DNA of 15,552 bases from JAIPFM01 sp964494325 (GTDB taxonomy: Bacteria; Planctomycetota; Phycisphaerae; Sedimentisphaerales; Anaerobacaceae): the NCBI GenBank assembly GCA_964494325.1, contig CAZBTJ010000130.1:1-15552 (forward strand). Direction: 5' to 3'. Of the stretch, positions 13,719 to 15,552 are shown one piece after another. The position numbers and the translations under genes are program-made. Within the stretch, counting starts at the first letter, position 1; each line of letters begins with the position of its first letter. Below the pieces are notes generated by a model that saw only the letters and a program-made list of their open reading frames with translations, searched no databases and was not told where the DNA came from.

Positions 13719-14479
13719 TGCATGTATTCGCCGCCATTGACAAACAGGTTTTGCCCCGTCATAAAGCTCGCTGCATGCACAAGAAAATCCACACTCGCGC
13801 AGATGTCCCCTGTGGTGCCTAGCCGATCCTGGGGGATGGTGTCCAGCGTTTTTTGACGCGCCACTTCGTCGTGCAGGTTGAAGCGTGTTATCACCTCTTC
13901 GGTATCGATGTACCCGGGAATCACACAGTTTACCGCAATACCAGGCGCCAACTCCAATGCCAAACATTTGGTCATGGTAATAAGACCTGCTTTGGCACTG
14001 CAATAGTTGACACCATTCTTACGGCCGTGAATGCCGGTGGAGGCTGCAATGTTGATGATCTGACCGGCCTGCATCTGTAATTGAAAGACAAATTCTTGTG
14101 CGCAAATAAAGGCCCCTGTCAAATTTGTGGCGAGGACCCTGTCCCACTGCGTATCGGTCATTTCCAGAAACGGACCATCCATGTTTTGTCCGGCATTGTT
14201 AATGAGTACATCAACACACCCCATCTGTTCATTGGCCTGACGAAAGAGGGATTGAACCTGCTGCCTATCAGAAACATCAGCCTTGATTAACAAAACACAG
14301 GTTGGGTCAAAGCGTGAGACCAAGTCCTTATAAAGGGTCTCTGCTTCGTGGGCAGACCTCGCATAGTTGAGGATCACCTTGTCTCCCTGACCCAGAAAAT
14401 GGGTCGCCAGCGCAGCGCCGATGCCTCGTGAAGAACCGGTAATAAGAATCGTTTTTGTCTTGGGCATTGTATGGTCCAT
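13715..14479 (-). CDS. Short-chain dehydrogenase/reductase, FabG-like
   Basis: A cytoplasmic NAD(P)-dependent oxidoreductase of the classical SDR family, 254 residues. The Rossmann glycine motif TGSSRGIG is at 14-21, NNAG at 94-97, catalytic Ser147, and the Tyr-Lys pair YCSAK at 159-163; all tetrad positions look intact. The PG turn (188-189) and the terminal GQNLFVNGG (242-250) are as in 3-oxoacyl-ACP reductases, but the substrate of such proteins cannot be told from sequence and no fatty-acid synthesis genes are nearby. The Arg of the TGSSRG motif and the basic context are compatible with NADPH preference (inference). The start could be ATG at 14479 or ATG at 14467; the second gives MPKTKTILITG, a typical SDR opening, and neither has a strong Shine-Dalgarno. 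Its TAG stop codon lies in the right end of the inverted-repeat element, facing the TSUP gene. Confidence 0.92.
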   Translation of the reverse strand: MDHTMPKTKTILITGSSRGIGAALATHFLGQGDKVILNYARSAHEAETLYKDLVSRFDPTCVLLIKADVSDRQQVQSLFRQANEQMGCVDVLINNAGQNMDGPFLEMTDTQWDRVLATNLTGAFICAQEFVFQLQMQAGQIINIAASTGIHGRKNGVNYCSAKAGLITMTKCLALELAPGIAVNCVIPGYIDTEEVITRFNLHDEVARQKTLDTIPQDRLGTTGDICASVDFLVHAASFMTGQNLFVNGGEYMH

Positions 14480-14513
14480 CCATTCAAACAGTCACTGTGT
14501 GATTACTTGAGAG

Positions 14514-14542
14514 AGTATAGGCTGCTGATCTGTATAAGGGAA
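14514..14542 (-). promoter_or_regulatory. Weak promoter candidate for the SDR gene
   Basis: On the minus strand TATACT (14519-14514) is a good -10 box, and 17 bases further out lies TTCCCT (14542-14537), a poor -35. A second -10-like TATACA (14536-14531) pairs with TTGAAC at a short 15-base spacing. The SDR gene must start somewhere in this region, but which box is used is uncertain. Confidence 0.3.
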
Positions 14543-14617
14543 TGCCAAACTGTTCAAATAAAACGCCCACATGTTTTAGCTTCTCTTGGGACTTGATCAG
14601 GAAAGCGATTTCCGCAA

Positions 14618-14646
14618 TTGAGAAATGTTGAACAATACAGTATAAT
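14618..14646 (+). promoter_or_regulatory. Promoter of the M64-type peptidase gene
   Basis: TTGAGA (14618-14623), a 17-base spacer and a perfect TATAAT (14641-14646) make a strong sigma-70-type promoter. The leader would be about 58 bases before the GTG at 14711. The -10 box lies inside an inverted repeat (14633-14653). Confidence 0.78.
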
Positions 14647-14653
14647 TGTATTG
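14633..14653. promoter_or_regulatory. Inverted repeat centred on the -10 box, candidate operator
   Basis: CAATACA (14633-14639) and TGTATTG (14647-14653) are perfect inverted copies separated by 7 bases that contain the TATAAT. A dimeric repressor bound here would block RNA polymerase directly. No matching repressor gene is identifiable in the window. Confidence 0.5.
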
Positions 14654-14710
14654 GATCATGCTAGTCCCGTTTTGGCAATCGTTCTAAAGATACCTGTTGG
14701 AGATTAATCT

Positions 14711-15552
14711 GTGAAAACTCATAATTGCCTTTTGTTAACCATTCTGTTGCCTGTTGCCTGCTGGGCCCAGGTAATCAATTTCAGCGATTACTTTGAAGAC
14801 AAGACCATGCGTGTGGACTACTTCCACACCGTTGATGCCACACAAGAAGAAATAAATCTTGATCAGATCTATATACGGGGGAAATGGGCCGGTAATCCTC
14901 AGGCACTGCTTCCGGCTGTTGAGAACGGCAAATATACAATCACGATCAATGATATTGCCTCAAACAAACGAATCTACTCGCGTCACTTGCTGAACCTAGT
15001 TTTTGAATATAAAGGGACAAAAGAAGCCCAGGCAGGGTTAAAAAAAACATTTCACCAAACTGTTTTGCTCCCCTGTCCCAAACAATCAGTCCTCTTCGTG
15101 ATGGAACGTAGAGATCGGCAGAACATTCAACACGCTGTTTTCAGCCAGATCATTGATCCCAATGATCCGTCTATCCGCAGGGAAACAGCGAACCACAGTG
15201 ACGAGTCTTTTGTATTGCTAAAAAATGGCCCTGCCCAGCACAGGGTTGATCTGGTCTTTATTGCCGAAGGCTACACCGCTGGAGAGGTGAACAAGTTCAA
15301 GACCGACGCCCAGTGTTTTGTGGATTATCTGTTCACCGTGGCTCCCTTTGATCAGATGAAGCAGAAGTTTAATGTCCAGGCTGTATTCCGTGCCTCGGCT
15401 GAGACGGGTGTAGATATGCCCACAAAAGGGATTTATAAGAATACTGTTTTGGATGCCTCGTACAACACGCTGGGCATGGCCAGATACTGTACCGTGTTTG
15501 ACAATAAAACGATGCGTGACATTGCTGACCGGGTACCCTATGATTTTTTGAT
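14711..15552 (+). CDS. Secreted M64-type (IgA peptidase-like) metallopeptidase, 3' end missing
   Basis: The first 280 residues of an exported protein that continues beyond the window. A signal peptide spans residues 1-19 (LLLTILLPVACWA|Q); the Cys at 17 lacks a proper lipobox because Pro stands at -3. Residues about 20-150 are a beta-rich region (NFSDYFEDKTMRVDYFHT near its start) matching the M64 N-terminal domain. From about 165 the peptidase domain begins, with HRVDLVFIAEGYT (177-189), then FNVQAVFRASAETGVDMP (220-237) and SYNTLGMARYC (250-260), the typical pre-catalytic pattern of peptidase family M64 as I know it. The zinc-binding HExxH would lie downstream and cannot be checked, so activity is not shown. 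Translation starts at GTG with GGAG (14699-14702) 8 bases before it. The substrate is unknown; family members in environmental bacteria are probably general secreted or periplasmic proteases. Confidence 0.85.
   Translation, partial: MKTHNCLLLTILLPVACWAQVINFSDYFEDKTMRVDYFHTVDATQEEINLDQIYIRGKWAGNPQALLPAVENGKYTITINDIASNKRIYSRHLLNLVFEYKGTKEAQAGLKKTFHQTVLLPCPKQSVLFVMERRDRQNIQHAVFSQIIDPNDPSIRRETANHSDESFVLLKNGPAQHRVDLVFIAEGYTAGEVNKFKTDAQCFVDYLFTVAPFDQMKQKFNVQAVFRASAETGVDMPTKGIYKNTVLDASYNTLGMARYCTVFDNKTMRDIADRVPYDFL

Noticed and set aside
14488..14498. Short palindrome ACAGT-C-ACTGT upstream of the SDR gene
   Set aside because: With 5-bp arms it is expected by chance in a window of this size and has no clear relation to a promoter box.
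1..15552. Defence system, CRISPR array, prophage, toxin-antitoxin or biosynthetic cluster
   Set aside because: All large ORFs are explained by housekeeping, redox, transport or secreted-protein families. No spacer-repeat array, integrase, transposase or paired small toxin/antitoxin genes are visible.

Overview
The window reads as ordinary chromosomal DNA from a Gram-negative-type bacterium, probably in or near the PVC group (Planctomycetota, Lentisphaerota, Kiritimatiellota) or a former deltaproteobacterial lineage. Three things suggest this: an elongation factor G of the spirochaete/planctomycete/deltaproteobacterial (mitochondrial EFG1-like) kind that is not in a str operon; a very large secreted CotH/lamin-tail protein of a type common in Planctomycetota and Verrucomicrobiota; and a secreted M64-type peptidase. 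Base composition looks close to 50% G+C. This placement is inference from protein style, not from a marker gene comparison.

Layout. Left block, minus strand: fusA (112-2214) and, upstream of it, a 1318-residue secreted lamin-tail/CotH protein (2486-6442), separated by a long-stem intrinsic terminator, so they are not one operon. Central block, plus strand: ileS (6828-9686) with a near-consensus promoter and a strong terminator; then a perfect 22-bp palindrome; a 64-residue basic putative DNA-binding protein (9954-10148) with its own promoter; then trpS and scpA (10384-12356) as a two-gene operon; then trxA and a YfcA-like TSUP membrane protein (12447-13553) from another near-consensus promoter. 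Right block: a 169-bp nested inverted-repeat element (13550-13718) sits exactly between the convergent TSUP gene and a minus-strand short-chain dehydrogenase (13715-14479), and its ends carry the stop codons of both. A divergent promoter region leads to a secreted M64-type peptidase (14711 to the window end), cut off before its expected HExxH.

How the genes relate: fusA, ileS and trpS serve translation, scpA serves chromosome condensation, and trxA serves thiol redox. The CotH/lamin-tail and M64 proteins are exported. No defence system, CRISPR array, prophage, IS transposase, rRNA or tRNA gene is visible. The most unusual items are the stop-codon-carrying MITE-like element, the KQSKS signature in IleRS, the split chitobiase-type module in the CotH protein, the small GcrA/Myb-like protein, and several inverted repeats sitting on promoter core elements.
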